DNA of 5,567 bases from JBDLIL01 sp039714855 (GTDB taxonomy: Bacteria; Patescibacteriota; Microgenomatia; UBA1400; PJMF01). Positions 5,502-5,567 of this stretch are shown piece by piece. Where the stretch lies: NCBI GenBank assembly GCA_039714855.1, contig JBDLIL010000058.1:1-5567 (forward strand), read 5' to 3'. Each line of letters opens with the position of its first letter. The first letter of the stretch is position 1. The notes below the pieces were generated by a model. The model was not told the origin of the DNA. It worked only from the letters and a program-made list of their open reading frames with translations, and ran no database searches. A program made the position numbers and the translations under genes.

Positions 5502-5567
5502 ATCTCATGTCCCATCTGCACAAGACGCTGTGGGGTTTTTTATCAGCATCTAATCATGCACCAGGTC
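5502..5567 (+). pseudogene. In-frame continuation of the interrupted zinc-finger gene, open at window end
   Basis: These 22 codons continue the frame of the preceding gene after its TAG without another stop. They encode ISCPICTRRCGVFYQHLIM and then HQV, with a CPIC zinc-knuckle pair, an RRCG segment and an aromatic tail. This matches what follows the Trp-Trp-Phe position in the related family. A second CxxC, usually 15-25 residues later, would lie beyond the edge. There is no Shine-Dalgarno or early start codon here to make it an independent gene. Confidence 0.55.

Noticed and set aside
5523..5552. GACGCTG...CAGCATC imperfect hairpin with an internal T-run as a terminator
   Set aside because: The T-run lies in the loop rather than after the stem, and the region reads as coding continuation.
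1..5567. CRISPR array, tRNA or rRNA genes
   Set aside because: No regularly spaced repeats of CRISPR size and no tRNA- or rRNA-like segments were seen on either strand.

Overview
This AT-rich window looks like one end of an integrated mobile element. The host is probably a Patescibacteria/CPR-type bacterium. That host assignment is an inference from the flavour of the large serine recombinase, the DUF5659-like small protein and the compact, overlapping genes; no taxonomic marker is present. The standard genetic code fits: TAA, TGA and TAG all appear as gene ends, and UGA is clearly a stop.

Left part (1-1657, minus strand): a large serine recombinase (integrase), cut off by the window's left edge close to its C-terminus. 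It is preceded by a 73-residue MerR/excisionase-type helix-turn-helix protein. The two overlap by ATGA and form an integration/excision pair. The element boundary (att site) would be expected beyond the left edge.

Control region (about 1639-1697): only 40 bases separate the HTH gene from a divergent gene on the plus strand. A good sigma70-like promoter (TTGAAA, 17-base spacer, TATATT) overlaps the HTH start codon, and a TTAG-N6-CTAA dyad overlaps its -10 box.

Middle (1698-2823): a 309-residue protein with an unrecognised N-terminal part and a C-terminal OmpR/PhoB-like winged helix, probably a regulator of the element. It is followed by a 196-base gap holding ACCCCAA repeats at 21-22 base spacing (three good copies and one degenerate) and two inverted repeats. 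This gap is the best candidate for an operator cluster or an origin-like site.

Right part (2824-5567, plus strand): a tightly packed operon with a DUF5659-like protein (90 aa), an unknown 79-aa protein, a 454-aa P-loop ATPase of DUF3631/phage-helicase type, a 204-aa helical protein, and a zinc-finger-type gene. The last reads M1-Y65, then TAG, and continues in the same frame into a clear Cys-Pro-x-Cys segment. The stop sits where related proteins carry Trp, so it is probably a nonsense mutation, or less likely a recoded amber codon.

Together these genes suggest a module for integration, regulation and replication or maintenance. Transfer or packaging genes, if any, lie outside the window.
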